The notes beneath the pieces were generated by a model. The model ran no database searches. It was not told the origin of the DNA and saw only the letters and a list, made by a program, of their open reading frames with translations. A stretch of DNA of 64,000 bases, taken from Alloyangia pacifica (lineage in GTDB: Bacteria; Pseudomonadota; Alphaproteobacteria; Rhodobacterales; Rhodobacteraceae). This document shows, piece by piece, positions 55,782 to 64,000 of the stretch (the stretch's first letter is position 1; every line of letters begins with the position of its first letter). The DNA lies in NCBI RefSeq assembly GCF_020524285.1, contig NZ_JAIVKX010000018.1:1-64000 (forward strand), read 5' to 3'. A program made the position numbers and the translations under genes.

Positions 55782-56741
55782 TTACTCGAGGCTCATCAGG
55801 AAGGTCACGAGCGCGTCGAGCCGCGCGCCCTGCAAGTCCGGATAGGCGGGCATGTCGATGTCGGGTTTCATCTCGTGGGTCTCGGTGATCCAGCGCGCCA
55901 TGGTCTCGGGGGTCATCTCGTAGATACCCGCCCCCAGCTTGTCGCGCGCCGCCAGGTGGGTGAGATCCGGGCCGACCGGCCCCTGCGCGTTCGTGCCGCG
56001 AATGGTGTGGCAGGCGCCGCAGCCCTCCTCGTCGAAGACCGCGAAACCCGGATCGCCCTCGTCCACCTGCGCCGGCTGTGCCTCATGCGCCAGCCATGCC
56101 TCAAAATCCTCGGGCTCCATGACGATGGCATCGAAGCGCATCAGCGCGTGCGCCCCGCCGCAGAACTCGGCGCAGAGCCCACCCCAGTTGCCGAGCCGTT
56201 TCGGGGTGAGCGCCAGGGTGGTCTCGCGACCCGGGATCATGTCCATCTTGCCTCCCAGCGCGGGAACCCAGAAGGAATGGATCACGTCGTCGGCGGTGAG
56301 GCGGAACAGCGCACGTTCTCCGAGCGGCAGGCGGATCTCGTTGGCGGTGGTGACCAGCCCCTCCGGCGTGTCGTAGATCACCCGCCACCACCAGCGCTCG
56401 CCGTCGACGCGCACGGTGAGCGCGCCGTCATCGGCGGTGATATCCCGCAGGATCAGCAGGCCCCAGACCAGCAGGCCGCCGACCACCAGCACCGGCAGCG
56501 CAACACCGCCCCAGAGGATGAAGCGCCGCGCTTCCTGCTCGCGTTCGGGCTTGGCCTCGGCACGGTGGGCATAGGTCGCGGCACCGATCACCAGCGACCA
56601 GATCACCGCGGCCCCGGCCAGCAAGACCCAGAAAAGCGTCTCGACCGATCGGGCTTCCTCGCCGGCGGCGGCGAGCCAGTTATGGCGCCCTTCGCAGCCT
56701 GCGAGGAACAGGACGAGAGCAAGCGAGGCAAGACTTTTCAC
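55782..56741 (-). CDS. Cytochrome c oxidase subunit II with haem c domain (CoxM-like)
   Basis: A 319-residue lipoprotein (lipobox LAGC) with two membrane helices. The CuA site reads VIHSFWVP ... CAEFCGGAHALM, with both Cys, two His and Met. A C-terminal cytochrome c domain carries CGACH and the axial-Met segment MPAYPDLQG. This makes the oxidase caa3-type. It is the first gene of the operon, 15 bases before the fused subunit I-III gene, as in coxMNOP-type clusters. Confidence 0.92.
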   Translation of the reverse strand: MKSLASLALVLFLAGCEGRHNWLAAAGEEARSVETLFWVLLAGAAVIWSLVIGAATYAHRAEAKPEREQEARRFILWGGVALPVLVVGGLLVWGLLILRDITADDGALTVRVDGERWWWRVIYDTPEGLVTTANEIRLPLGERALFRLTADDVIHSFWVPALGGKMDMIPGRETTLALTPKRLGNWGGLCAEFCGGAHALMRFDAIVMEPEDFEAWLAHEAQPAQVDEGDPGFAVFDEEGCGACHTIRGTNAQGPVGPDLTHLAARDKLGAGIYEMTPETMARWITETHEMKPDIDMPAYPDLQGARLDALVTFLMSLE

Positions 56742-57312
56742 AAACGGCCCTCAAGGACGAACTGCCCGGAAGCTCTGAGGTATTCCGAACCTCCTACTTG
56801 TCCATATCGAGGGGCGAATGCCTTTCTCGACCGCGACTCCCGACAGCCAGGTCGCAGGCGTGACGGCAATCGCCGGGCTCGCGGACGCGATGACCGAGAG
56901 GCCCTTCGTCAAGCTCGTCCGGGGGCAGCCGCTACGACAGTGTCGCTCGGCTCAACTCGGCTCGCGGTCGGCCGTTTTCTCTGCGCTTGCAGGACGAGGT
57001 GCGCCGGTCGCGTCGTTCAGGGCCGAGCCTTCAGCGGAAATTTCCTCGGTTCACTCGACGGGTGCAGCGCATGGATGCGCGCCGAGGTCCGCAAGCTACT
57101 CCGAGACCCGGGTGTACCAAGCGGGCCGCGGGGGCAACCGGCTACGCTGGCACCAAGCCGCAAGAGGTTTTGGGCGTCGTTGAGCGGTTCTTGGGCCGCC
57201 ATGAGCCGCCCGCATCCGGCGCCGGAAGCCGTCCGCCGCACCAACCTACGAAAGTCTGAGACCTCCCGAAGCGCGCCCTGTGCTACTCTCGGCGCCGAGG
57301 AGAGGGGGAGCG
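56742..57312. other. Gene-free divergent region
   Basis: 571 bases between the divergent oxidase operon and the AcoR-like gene. Open frames here lack domains and look like GC-rich chance frames. No RNA gene, convincing sigma-54 promoter or palindrome was found. A GAGGAGAGGGGG ribosome-binding site ends it. Confidence 0.45.
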
Positions 57313-59043
57313 ATGCGTGACCATAAACATGTCGAGGAAATCGAGCAGGTCTTGGGAGGCTCTCAGACCGGGCGAGACGGGTTCGTTTCGGCCTCGTGGC
57401 GGAGATGCGTCGAACTTTACGGCATGGACCCCATGCGCCGCGACCCTGCCTACATCGTCACCGAGAGCGAGCTGCGGGATCACCGCAAGCAGGCGGAATG
57501 GATGATCGGGGCCGCGCGGTCGAGCCTGCAGAGCCTGTTCAGGCAAGTTGCCGGGCAGAACTACGTGCTGCTGCTCACGGACGCCAAGGGCATCTGCGTC
57601 GACTTCTTCGGCGATGACCTCTTCGTCGACGACCTTCGAAGCGCGGGCCTCTACCTTGGATCCAATTGGTCGGAGGATCTGGCCGGCACCTGCGGCGTCG
57701 GCGCCTGCATCGTCACGCAGGAGCCTGTGACCGTCCATCAGGACGACCACTTCGGCAACGCCCACACCACGCTCAGCTGCACCGCCGCGCCGATCTTCGA
57801 CAGTCTCGGCGGGCTTGCGGCGGTGCTTGACATATCTCTGCTGCGCTCGCCGACCCCCAAGCGCAGCCAGAACCTCGCCATGAGCCTCGTCACCAGCGCG
57901 GCGCGGCGGGTGGAACTGGCCAACCTTATGGCCGAGAGCCGCCGTGACTGGGTTTTGCGCCTGTCGTCCAGTCCCGAGTTCCTCGACGTCGATCCCGAGT
58001 CCGCAGTGCGCCTTGATGGCGCGGGCAGGGTGCTGGGGTACACGCGGGCGGCGCGCCATCTGTTTCCGGAAGGGGATGAGGTCATCGGCCGACGCATCGA
58101 CGACGTCCTCGATCTCTGCGTCGATGATCTGCCCGATCTGATGCGGGACCGGCCCACCGAGGAACGGATCATCGAGATGCGGGACGGAGGCGCTCTCTTC
58201 GGCCACGCCATCGCGCCGCAGGCGCCGCGCACCGCGCTCCGCAGCAGCCTCCGCGGAGGTCCGCTTGGCGGCCTTGCAGGCAAGGACCCGACCATGGGGC
58301 AGCTTCTGGCGCGGGCGGCGAAGCTCGCCCGCACCTCGGTGCCACTGCTGATCACCGGAGAAACCGGTGCGGGCAAGACCAAGCTGGCACATGCAATCCA
58401 CATGGTCGGCAGTGCAAACGGGTTCCTGGCGCTCGACTGCGCGGGGCTCACGTCGCGGTCCCTGGAAGATGCCCTCACCGAGGTCAGCGGTCCCACCACC
58501 CTGCTGCTGCGCCGCATCGAGGACCTGCCGGCCGAGACCGCGCCCGCGCTGTCAGCCGCGCTGGATGGCGGAAGCTGTCTGCGCGCGATCACCACCTGCT
58601 GTACCGGACCCGGCGCGCTCGACCTGTCCCGCCCGCTGTTTCACCGGCTTGCCGGCGCAACGCTGTCCCTGCCCCCGCTGCGGCAACGCAGCGATCTCGG
58701 CTGGTTGCTGGACCGGATGCTGCGCCGACGCGCCCCCGACGACATGCGCCTCTCGCCCTCGGCGCGCGCGGCCCTGCTCGGACGGCCCTGGCCCGGCAAT
58801 TTGCGCGAGATGGAGCAGGTGCTCGACGTGGCGATCGCGCTGTGCGACGGACGGGTGATCGACGTTCCCGACTTGCCGGAGCCGGTGACTGCACCCTCCG
58901 ATCCGCATGATGCCGGGGAGCCGCTGGAACAAGTGATGGAGGCCTGCGGCTGGAACATGTCGCGCGCGGCCCGCCGCCTCGGGGTGAACCGTTCGACCAT
59001 CCTGCGCCGACTCCGCAGGGCTGGCCTGCAACCGCCGAGCTGA
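57313..59043 (+). CDS. AcoR-like regulator with degenerate AAA+ domain
   Basis: A 576-residue protein with the AcoR layout: N-terminal domain (SWRRCVELYGMDP), GAF domain (about 60-200), PAS-like part, AAA+ module (about 315-520) and a Fis-type HTH (MEACGWNMSRAARRLGVNRS). Walker A is GETGAGKT (349-356). The sigma-54 loop GAFTGA is absent, the region between Walker A and B is about 40 residues short, and Walker B reads LLLRRIED without the usual DE. It is therefore unlikely to activate sigma-54 promoters. It may act with another sigma factor, as does Rhodobacter NtrC, which also lacks GAFTGA. It precedes the SnoaL-FMO gene. Confidence 0.85.
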   Translation: MRDHKHVEEIEQVLGGSQTGRDGFVSASWRRCVELYGMDPMRRDPAYIVTESELRDHRKQAEWMIGAARSSLQSLFRQVAGQNYVLLLTDAKGICVDFFGDDLFVDDLRSAGLYLGSNWSEDLAGTCGVGACIVTQEPVTVHQDDHFGNAHTTLSCTAAPIFDSLGGLAAVLDISLLRSPTPKRSQNLAMSLVTSAARRVELANLMAESRRDWVLRLSSSPEFLDVDPESAVRLDGAGRVLGYTRAARHLFPEGDEVIGRRIDDVLDLCVDDLPDLMRDRPTEERIIEMRDGGALFGHAIAPQAPRTALRSSLRGGPLGGLAGKDPTMGQLLARAAKLARTSVPLLITGETGAGKTKLAHAIHMVGSANGFLALDCAGLTSRSLEDALTEVSGPTTLLLRRIEDLPAETAPALSAALDGGSCLRAITTCCTGPGALDLSRPLFHRLAGATLSLPPLRQRSDLGWLLDRMLRRRAPDDMRLSPSARAALLGRPWPGNLREMEQVLDVAIALCDGRVIDVPDLPEPVTAPSDPHDAGEPLEQVMEACGWNMSRAARRLGVNRSTILRRLRRAGLQPPS

Positions 59044-59182
59044 GCCGTTGCGCGCCGTTGCGCGCGCAACATGCCGCGGCGCAGCACCTACTTTTCGGCG
59101 CACCGCCCTCACCCGTTGATGGATTCGCCGCGCCTGAGCTCGCGATACTCCCTGCAGATCAACGCGCAGAGGAGGAGACGCG

Positions 59183-60982
59183 ATGCTCGATTCAACAGTG
59201 GTCAGCCGCACGCAAGAGGTGCTCGACAGGCTCAACGCCGCGCTGGAGGGAGGCGATGCGACGGCCGCGGCGGAACTGTTCGCCACCGACAGCTACTGGC
59301 GCGACCTGATATCGGTAAGCTGGAACGTGAAAACCGTGGAGGGGCCGGGCGGGGTTGCGGACATGCTCGGCGCGCAGCTCGCCCGGACCCGCCCCCGCAA
59401 TTTCCAAATCCAGCAAGGCGAGGTGCCCTCCGAGGAGGGTGGTGTCATCACCGCCTGGATCACCTTCGAGACCGAGGCCGGGCGCGGATGGGGGCTCCTG
59501 CGGCTGAAGGACGACCGTATCTGGACGCTGCTCACCGCGCTGCAGGAGCTCAAGGGTTTCGAGGAGCACCGGGGCACCCGCCGGCCAATGGGCGCCGAGC
59601 ACGGCGCGCAGAAGAACCGCACAAGCTGGAAGGAGCGGCGCGAGGCGGAGGAGGCCACGCTCGGCTACGACACCCAGCCCTACACGGTGATCGTCGGCGG
59701 CGGCCAGGGCGGAATCGCGCTCGGCGCGCGGCTGCGGCAGCTCGGCGTGCCGACCATCGTGCTCGACAAACACGACCGTCCCGGCGACCAGTGGCGCAGC
59801 CGGTACAAGTCGCTCTGCCTGCACGACCCGATCTGGTACGACCACCTGCCCTACATCAAGTTCCCCGACAACTGGCCGATCTTCACCCCCAAGGACAAGG
59901 TCGGTGACTGGCTCGAGATGTACACCAAGGTCATGGAGATCAACTACTGGACCCGCTCCGCGGTCGAGAAGGCCAGCTTCGACGAGGCCTCGGCGACCTG
60001 GACCGTAGAGGTCGACCGCGACGGCGAGAAGGTTGTGCTGAAGCCGACGCAGCTGGTGCTCGCCACCGGCATGTCGGGCAAGCCGAACCTGCCGCAGTTC
60101 CCGGGTATGGACAGCTTCAAAGGCACCATCCAGCACTCTTCGCAGCACGACGGCCCGGATGCCTGGAGCGGCAAGAAGGTGGTCGTGGTGGGCTCGAACA
60201 ACTCCGCCCATGACATCTGCGCTGCGCTCTGGGAGGCGGATGCCGATGTGACGATGGTTCAGCGCTCGTCGACGCATATCGTGCGCTCGGACACGCTGAT
60301 GGAAATCGGGCTCGGCGCGCTCTACTCGGAAGAGGCACTGGCGAACGGCGTGACCACCGAGAAGGCCGACATGATCTTCGCCTCCCTGCCCTACAAGATC
60401 ATGCACGAGTTCCAGATCCCGCTCTACGACCAGATGCGCGAACGCGATGCCGACTTCTATGCCGGGTTGGAAAAAGCCGGGTTCGATCTCGACTGGGGCG
60501 ACGACGGCTCGGGGCTGTTCATGAAGTACCTGCGTCGCGGCTCGGGCTATTACATCGACGTCGGCGCCAGCCAGTTGATCATCGACGGCGAGGTGAAGCT
60601 GGTGAAGGGGCAGGTCGACCACTTCGACGAGACCGCGGTGGTGCTGTCGGACGGCACGCGGCTCGAGGCCGATCTGGTGGTCATGGCCACTGGATACGGC
60701 TCGATGAACGGATGGGCCGCGGATCTCATCAGCCAGGAGGTCGCCGACAAGGTGGGCAAGGTCTGGGGGCTCGGGTCCGACACCACCAAGGATCCCGGTC
60801 CCTGGGAGGGCGAGCAACGCAACATGTGGAAGCCGACCCAGCAGGAAAACCTGTGGTTCCACGGCGGCAACCTGCACCAGTCGCGGCACTATTCCCTCTA
60901 CCTTGCCCTGCAACTGAAGGCCCGGATGGAGGGCTTGGACACCCCCATCTACGGCCTGCAGGAGGTGCATCACCTGGCGTGA
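59183..60982 (+). CDS. SnoaL-like domain fused to flavin-dependent monooxygenase
   Basis: A 599-residue protein. Residues 1-125 resemble a SnoaL/NTF2-like domain (RTQEVLDRLNAALEGGDATA, AELFATDSYWRDL). The rest is a class-B flavin monooxygenase: FAD motif VGGGQGGIALGARL near 171-184, NAD(P) motif VVVVGSNNSAHDICAAL, and ATGYGSMNGWAADL. The GDQWRSRYKSLCLHDPIWYD segment is typical of this subgroup. It is 139 bases after the AcoR-like gene and is probably its target. The substrate is unknown. Confidence 0.85.
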   Translation: MLDSTVVSRTQEVLDRLNAALEGGDATAAAELFATDSYWRDLISVSWNVKTVEGPGGVADMLGAQLARTRPRNFQIQQGEVPSEEGGVITAWITFETEAGRGWGLLRLKDDRIWTLLTALQELKGFEEHRGTRRPMGAEHGAQKNRTSWKERREAEEATLGYDTQPYTVIVGGGQGGIALGARLRQLGVPTIVLDKHDRPGDQWRSRYKSLCLHDPIWYDHLPYIKFPDNWPIFTPKDKVGDWLEMYTKVMEINYWTRSAVEKASFDEASATWTVEVDRDGEKVVLKPTQLVLATGMSGKPNLPQFPGMDSFKGTIQHSSQHDGPDAWSGKKVVVVGSNNSAHDICAALWEADADVTMVQRSSTHIVRSDTLMEIGLGALYSEEALANGVTTEKADMIFASLPYKIMHEFQIPLYDQMRERDADFYAGLEKAGFDLDWGDDGSGLFMKYLRRGSGYYIDVGASQLIIDGEVKLVKGQVDHFDETAVVLSDGTRLEADLVVMATGYGSMNGWAADLISQEVADKVGKVWGLGSDTTKDPGPWEGEQRNMWKPTQQENLWFHGGNLHQSRHYSLYLALQLKARMEGLDTPIYGLQEVHHLA

Positions 60983-60990
60983 TGCATTTC

Positions 60991-61018
60991 GCGCCCGGCT
61001 CCCTCCCGGGCCGGGCGC
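60991..61018 (+). terminator. Hairpin after the monooxygenase gene
   Basis: GCGCCCGGC (60991-60999) pairs perfectly with GCCGGGCGC (61010-61018), eight bases past the stop codon. The following sequence is only weakly T-rich. Confidence 0.65.
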
Positions 61019-61046
61019 AATCCCTAGCAAGGTTTGGATAAAGCCC

Positions 61047-61220
61047 ATGAAAGCAGTACGTTGGTACGGCGTGAAGCATATCCGCCCCGAGGATGTGCCC
61101 GAACCCGTCCCGGGCCTGGCGAGTTGAAGGTGAAGGGCGCCTGGACCGGAATCTGCGGCAGCTAACTGCACGAGTACCTTGCCGGTCCGATCTTCGTGCC
61201 GATGGGTGAGGACCATCCGC
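61047..61220 (+). pseudogene. (R,R)-butanediol dehydrogenase, 5' fragment
   Basis: The frame MKAVRWYGVKHIRPEDVPEP is the canonical start of zinc-dependent 2,3-butanediol dehydrogenases. A frameshift occurs near GLAS/ELKVKGAWTGICGS, then an in-frame TAA replaces the Asp of GSDLHEY, and LHEYLAGPIF continues to VPMGEDHP. Similarity ends there; about 85% of the gene is missing. Its position beside an AcoR-like gene suggests that the locus once handled acetoin or butanediol. Confidence 0.78.
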
Positions 61221-61278
61221 CAGCCTCTCCTGGGGCTTCGCCCGCGACGTCCTACGCCACGCGCCGGGGCGCCATCCG

Positions 61279-62082
61279 CTACCTCGTGCAGACCGTGCCG
61301 GCAGGTGCCCTGGGCTCCGGTCCTGCGGTCAGCACTCGCAGACACTCCGGACATGGTCCACCGAGCCGATCTGCAATGTCATCTTGATCGCTGATCAACG
61401 TGTTCACGCTCCCCAGACCGCAGACCCGCGCGCGACTTTGTCGACCGAGTTTGGCGGCGTGGGCAAGGGCGATGGTGTGTCCCGCATGTTCGACCATCGC
61501 CCGGGCGACCAAAGCCTCGTCCATCGAATAGTTGGTCAGCCCGGCGGCGGCATCCACCGCGACCGGGGCGATGATCGCAAAATCTAGGTGATAGCGCCGG
61601 ATGGCCTCTACCGTGAGCGCGCCGTAAGTGCCCTGCCGGTCCTTGTCGAGCTCGCCGCCCAGAAGCGTGACGCGGTGCGCGCAGGTGAGCGTACGCGCGA
61701 TCGGCAGCGAGTTGGTCACGATGGTCAGGTCGGTGCGGTCTAGCAGCGCCTTGGCGAGGATAGCCGTCGTGCTCCCCGCGTCGATGAAGCAATGGCTCCG
61801 CTGCGGAAGCAGTGCCACGGCGCGTTCGGCAATCCGCTGCTTGGCCTCCGCCGCCTCCATCAGGCGCACGCCGAAGTTGGGTTCGGGTTGCGGCTCGGCC
61901 GCGCCCGGACGTACGGCGCCGCCATGGCAACGGCGCAGCAGCCCGCGCGCCTGAAGTTCCGACAGATCGCGCCGCGCTGTCTCGCGCGAGACGCCGGTCT
62001 GCGCAACGATCTGCGCGATCCCGATCGCGCCCTCGCGGTCGAGGTGGTCAAGGATCATCCGGTGCCGGGCGTCATGCCACAT
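61279..62082 (-). CDS. DeoR-family transcriptional regulator
   Basis: A 267-residue regulator. The N-terminal HTH is MILDHLDREGAIGIAQIVAQ and GVSRETARRDLSELQARGLL, followed by RRCHGGAV. The DeoR sensor domain has CFIDAGSTTAILAKAL and TIVTNSLPIARTL, and the TLLGGELDKDRQGTYG segment. It is divergent from the binding-protein gene and probably represses it, sensing a phosphorylated metabolite as most DeoR proteins do. Confidence 0.9.
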   Translation of the reverse strand: MWHDARHRMILDHLDREGAIGIAQIVAQTGVSRETARRDLSELQARGLLRRCHGGAVRPGAAEPQPEPNFGVRLMEAAEAKQRIAERAVALLPQRSHCFIDAGSTTAILAKALLDRTDLTIVTNSLPIARTLTCAHRVTLLGGELDKDRQGTYGALTVEAIRRYHLDFAIIAPVAVDAAAGLTNYSMDEALVARAMVEHAGHTIALAHAAKLGRQSRARVCGLGSVNTLISDQDDIADRLGGPCPECLRVLTAGPEPRAPAGTVCTR

Positions 62083-62120
62083 GTCTCACTCCTCCTGCGC
62101 TCCCGGAGATAATGCGCGAC

Positions 62121-62138
62121 TTGCCACAGTTTGCCACA
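62121..62138. promoter_or_regulatory. Direct repeats in the DeoR divergent region
   Basis: TTGCCACA occurs twice in tandem (62121-62128 and 62131-62138), and ATGCCACATG motifs recur near 62070 and 62290. Direct repeats are typical DeoR targets. The intergenic region spans 62083-62334. Confidence 0.5.
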
Positions 62139-62334
62139 TGAAAATCCACCGCGTCATCGAAGCTTCATCAAAGGTTTGGATTGCTGACATGGTTCTTGCG
62201 CTAACAGGCGCCTGCAGATGCGCCTGAACGACGGCAAAGGCACAAGAACACACAGGCACCATGCCCCAGCAACGTCTGCCCCAAAATGCCACATGCCGAG
62301 ACCTCCCGATCGGCACATATCCAAGGACCGACCC

Positions 62335-63399
62335 ATGACTCGCGTTTTCGCGTTCGCCGCCCCGCTGCTCGTCGCGGCCACCTCCCTCTCGGCCCAGAGC
62401 TACCCCACCGCAGACACCTCGCCCGAGATCGCCGACCTGATCGCCGCCGCCAAGCAAGAAGGCGCCGTCAGCTCTGTCGGCATGCCCGACAGCTGGGCCA
62501 ACTGGAAGGACAGCTGGGCGCAGATCACCGAGCACTACGGTCTCGGGCATTTCGACCGTGACATGAGCTCGGCGCAGGAACTCGCGGTCTTCGAAAACGA
62601 AGGCACCAACGGCACCGCCGACATCGGCGACGTGGGCGTCGAGTTCGGCCCGATCGCCGTCAGCCGCGATCTTGTGCAGCCCTACAAGCCCACCACATGG
62701 GAGCAGATCCCGGCCTGGGCCAAAGACGCCGACGGCATGTGGGCAATGCCCTACACCGGGACAATGGCCTTCGTCATCTCCAGCGACATCGAGACCCCGC
62801 CGTCGAGCTGGGCCGACCTGCTGGAAGGCGACTACGCCATCTCGTTGAACGCCGTCGGCTCGGGCGCGCAGGACAATGCCGCCGTGCTGGCCGCCGCGAT
62901 CGCCTTCGGCGGCGACGAGACCGACCTGATGCCGGGCGTCGAGTTCTTTGCCAAGCTGGCCGAACAGGGCCGCATCCGTGCCAACGCCGCCAACCCTGCC
63001 ACCATGGAACAGGGCGAGATCGAGGTCGCGCCGCTGTGGGACTTCAACGCGCTGAACTACGCCGCCACCGTCGGCGGGGACCGCTACACCGTGATCATCC
63101 CTTCGGACGGCTCGGTCACCTCGGGCTATGCCAGCGTGATCAACAAGAACGCGCCGCACCCGAACGCCGCGAAGCTGGCGCGCGAGTACATCTTCTCGGA
63201 TCAGGGTCAGATCAACCTCGCCAACGGCTACGCCCGTCCGATCCGCATCGACCACATCGAACTGCCGGAAGAGACCGCCGCCCGCGTGCTGCCCTCCGAG
63301 CAGTACGAAAGCGCCAAGCCGATCGACGCCCAGACCTGGCAGGAGAACGCACCGCGGCTCGGCCAGCTGTGGCAGGAATACGTGCTCTCCGCGATGTAA
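62335..63399 (+). CDS. ABC importer substrate-binding protein (iron/phosphonate-type fold)
   Basis: A 354-residue periplasmic binding protein. The signal peptide core is AFAAPLLVAATSLSAQS. The mature start IADLIAAAKQEGAVSSVGMP is typical of the AfuA/PhnS-like family, with YTGTMAFVISSDIETPPSSW and NPHPNAAKLAREYIFSDQGQ-like segments (here HPNAAKLAREYIFS). The ATG at 62335 begins the signal peptide. Its permeases must lie beyond the window. The neighbouring phosphatase-superfamily gene hints at a phosphorus-containing ligand. Confidence 0.8.
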   Translation: MTRVFAFAAPLLVAATSLSAQSYPTADTSPEIADLIAAAKQEGAVSSVGMPDSWANWKDSWAQITEHYGLGHFDRDMSSAQELAVFENEGTNGTADIGDVGVEFGPIAVSRDLVQPYKPTTWEQIPAWAKDADGMWAMPYTGTMAFVISSDIETPPSSWADLLEGDYAISLNAVGSGAQDNAAVLAAAIAFGGDETDLMPGVEFFAKLAEQGRIRANAANPATMEQGEIEVAPLWDFNALNYAATVGGDRYTVIIPSDGSVTSGYASVINKNAPHPNAAKLAREYIFSDQGQINLANGYARPIRIDHIELPEETAARVLPSEQYESAKPIDAQTWQENAPRLGQLWQEYVLSAM

Positions 63400-63422
63400 T
63401 TTCCGGGCAGACACAGCCCTGC

Positions 63423-63446
63423 GTGCCCCGCCTCGCGGCGGGGCAC
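63423..63446 (+). terminator. Hairpin after the binding-protein gene
   Basis: GTGCCCCGCC (63423-63432) pairs perfectly with GGCGGGGCAC (63437-63446) around TCGC. It lies 24 bases after the stop and 40 bases before the next gene, so it may attenuate downstream expression. Confidence 0.7.
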
Positions 63447-63485
63447 CTCAGTCTTGACCGCTCCGACTTCACGAAAGCCCACCCC

Positions 63486-64000
63486 ATGACCGAGCCCGCA
63501 CCCCGCGTGATCCTCATCGTGCTCGACAGCCTGCGCCACAGCACCGCCCGCGACACCCTCGGCTGGCTCGAAGGACAGGTCCGCGCCGACCGCGCCCATT
63601 GCGCCGCCATAGATGCCGAACTTCCGGCGCAGTCGCGCCCCCTTTACGAGACCATTCTCACCGGCCGCACCCCCGCCGAGCACGGCGTGGCGAGCAACGC
63701 CATCGTCCGCCGCTCGACGGGCGACAATCTCTTTGCCCGCGTGCGTGCCGCGGGACGCCGCAGCGCCGCTGCCGCCTATCACTGGGTGAGCGAGCTCTAC
63801 GTCTCGGCCCCTTTCGATCCGCTCACCGACCGGCTGCTGCTTGATGGCAGCGGAGATATCACCGACGGGCTCTTCTACTGGGACGATGCCTATCCCGACG
63901 CGCATCTCTTTTCCGACGCCCACGCGCTGATCACCCGCAGCGCGCCGGATTTTCTTCTGCTGCACCCGATGAATGTCGATGATGCCGGGCACAAGGCGGG
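63486..64000 (+). CDS. Alkaline-phosphatase-superfamily hydrolase, 5' part
   Basis: An open frame from the ATG at 63486 to the window edge (171 complete codons, no stop). It starts TEPAPRVILIVLDSLRHSTA, with the VLDSLR motif in which the Asp binds metal in nucleotide pyrophosphatase/phosphodiesterase proteins. YETILTGRTPAEHGVASNAI follows, matching the segment after the nucleophile. It reaches HPMNVDDAGHKAG, the second metal site. It probably hydrolyses a phosphate or phosphonate ester brought in by the importer. The C-terminus is not visible. Confidence 0.8.
   Translation, partial: MTEPAPRVILIVLDSLRHSTARDTLGWLEGQVRADRAHCAAIDAELPAQSRPLYETILTGRTPAEHGVASNAIVRRSTGDNLFARVRAAGRRSAAAAYHWVSELYVSAPFDPLTDRLLLDGSGDITDGLFYWDDAYPDAHLFSDAHALITRSAPDFLLLHPMNVDDAGHKA

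Noticed and set aside
56742-57312. Small plus-strand genes of 90-121 codons upstream of the AcoR-like gene
   Set aside because: They overlap in several frames, lack ribosome-binding sites and domains, and have no consistent codon-position bias.

Overview
The window is high-GC alphaproteobacterial DNA with tightly packed, often 4-base-overlapping operons. The partial initiator tRNA, TRAP and ABC transporters, aa3-type oxidase genes and a stacked-hairpin intergenic repeat all suggest a marine-type Rhodobacterales (Roseobacter/Paracoccaceae) genome. Species cannot be read from the sequence. The content is accessory: solute importers with catabolic enzymes, each beside its own regulator, separated by decayed insertion sequences.

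Layout. 1-86: 3' end of tRNA-fMet and a terminator. 0.2-8.4 kb (minus): peptide-type ABC importer with a D-2-hydroxyacid dehydrogenase, a DUF475 membrane protein and an Ldh2-family oxidoreductase, facing a LysR gene with a clear operator. 9.5-10.4 kb: DMT exporter. 10.6-11.7 kb: dead IS5-family element. 12.0-15.0 kb: siderophore TonB receptor and AraC regulator. 15.2-15.4 kb: IS3-family scrap. 15.7-25.1 kb (minus): seven-gene operon with polyamine-type ABC importer, hydantoinase HyuA/HyuB and an FAD oxidoreductase, facing a LacI repressor with a perfect operator. 26.6-35.1 kb: sugar-type ABC importer, ROK regulator, M81 (MlrC-like) and M24-like peptidase genes. 35.4-36.8 kb: dead IS30 element abutting an IS3 tail. 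36.8-46.9 kb: homogentisate catabolism (hmgA, fumarylacetoacetase, maleylacetoacetate isomerase, FAD monooxygenase, DUF2783, MBL-fold protein) with a TRAP transporter and two MarR regulators. 47.0-51.0 kb: a 1063-residue reductive dehalogenase fused to its own reductase, and a LuxR-type regulator. 51.1-56.7 kb: alternative caa3-type oxidase operon. 57.3-61.2 kb: AcoR-like regulator without the sigma-54 contact loop, SnoaL-FMO fusion and a butanediol dehydrogenase relic. 61.3-64.0 kb: DeoR regulator, binding protein and an alkaline-phosphatase-superfamily gene cut by the window edge.

How the parts fit. The most interesting block is 36.8-51 kb. The dehalogenase resembles the oxygen-tolerant, NAD(P)H-driven catabolic type that removes halogens from halophenolic acids. 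It lies next to a complete homogentisate route to fumarate and acetoacetate and a dedicated TRAP importer, so the block may degrade halogenated hydroxyaromatic acids; this is inference.

A second unexpected signal is a ~40-bp palindromic element sitting in opposite orientations inside two unrelated dead transposase genes (IS5 and IS30). The copies are about 81% identical and differ in ways that preserve the stem, which points to a small mobile palindromic repeat.
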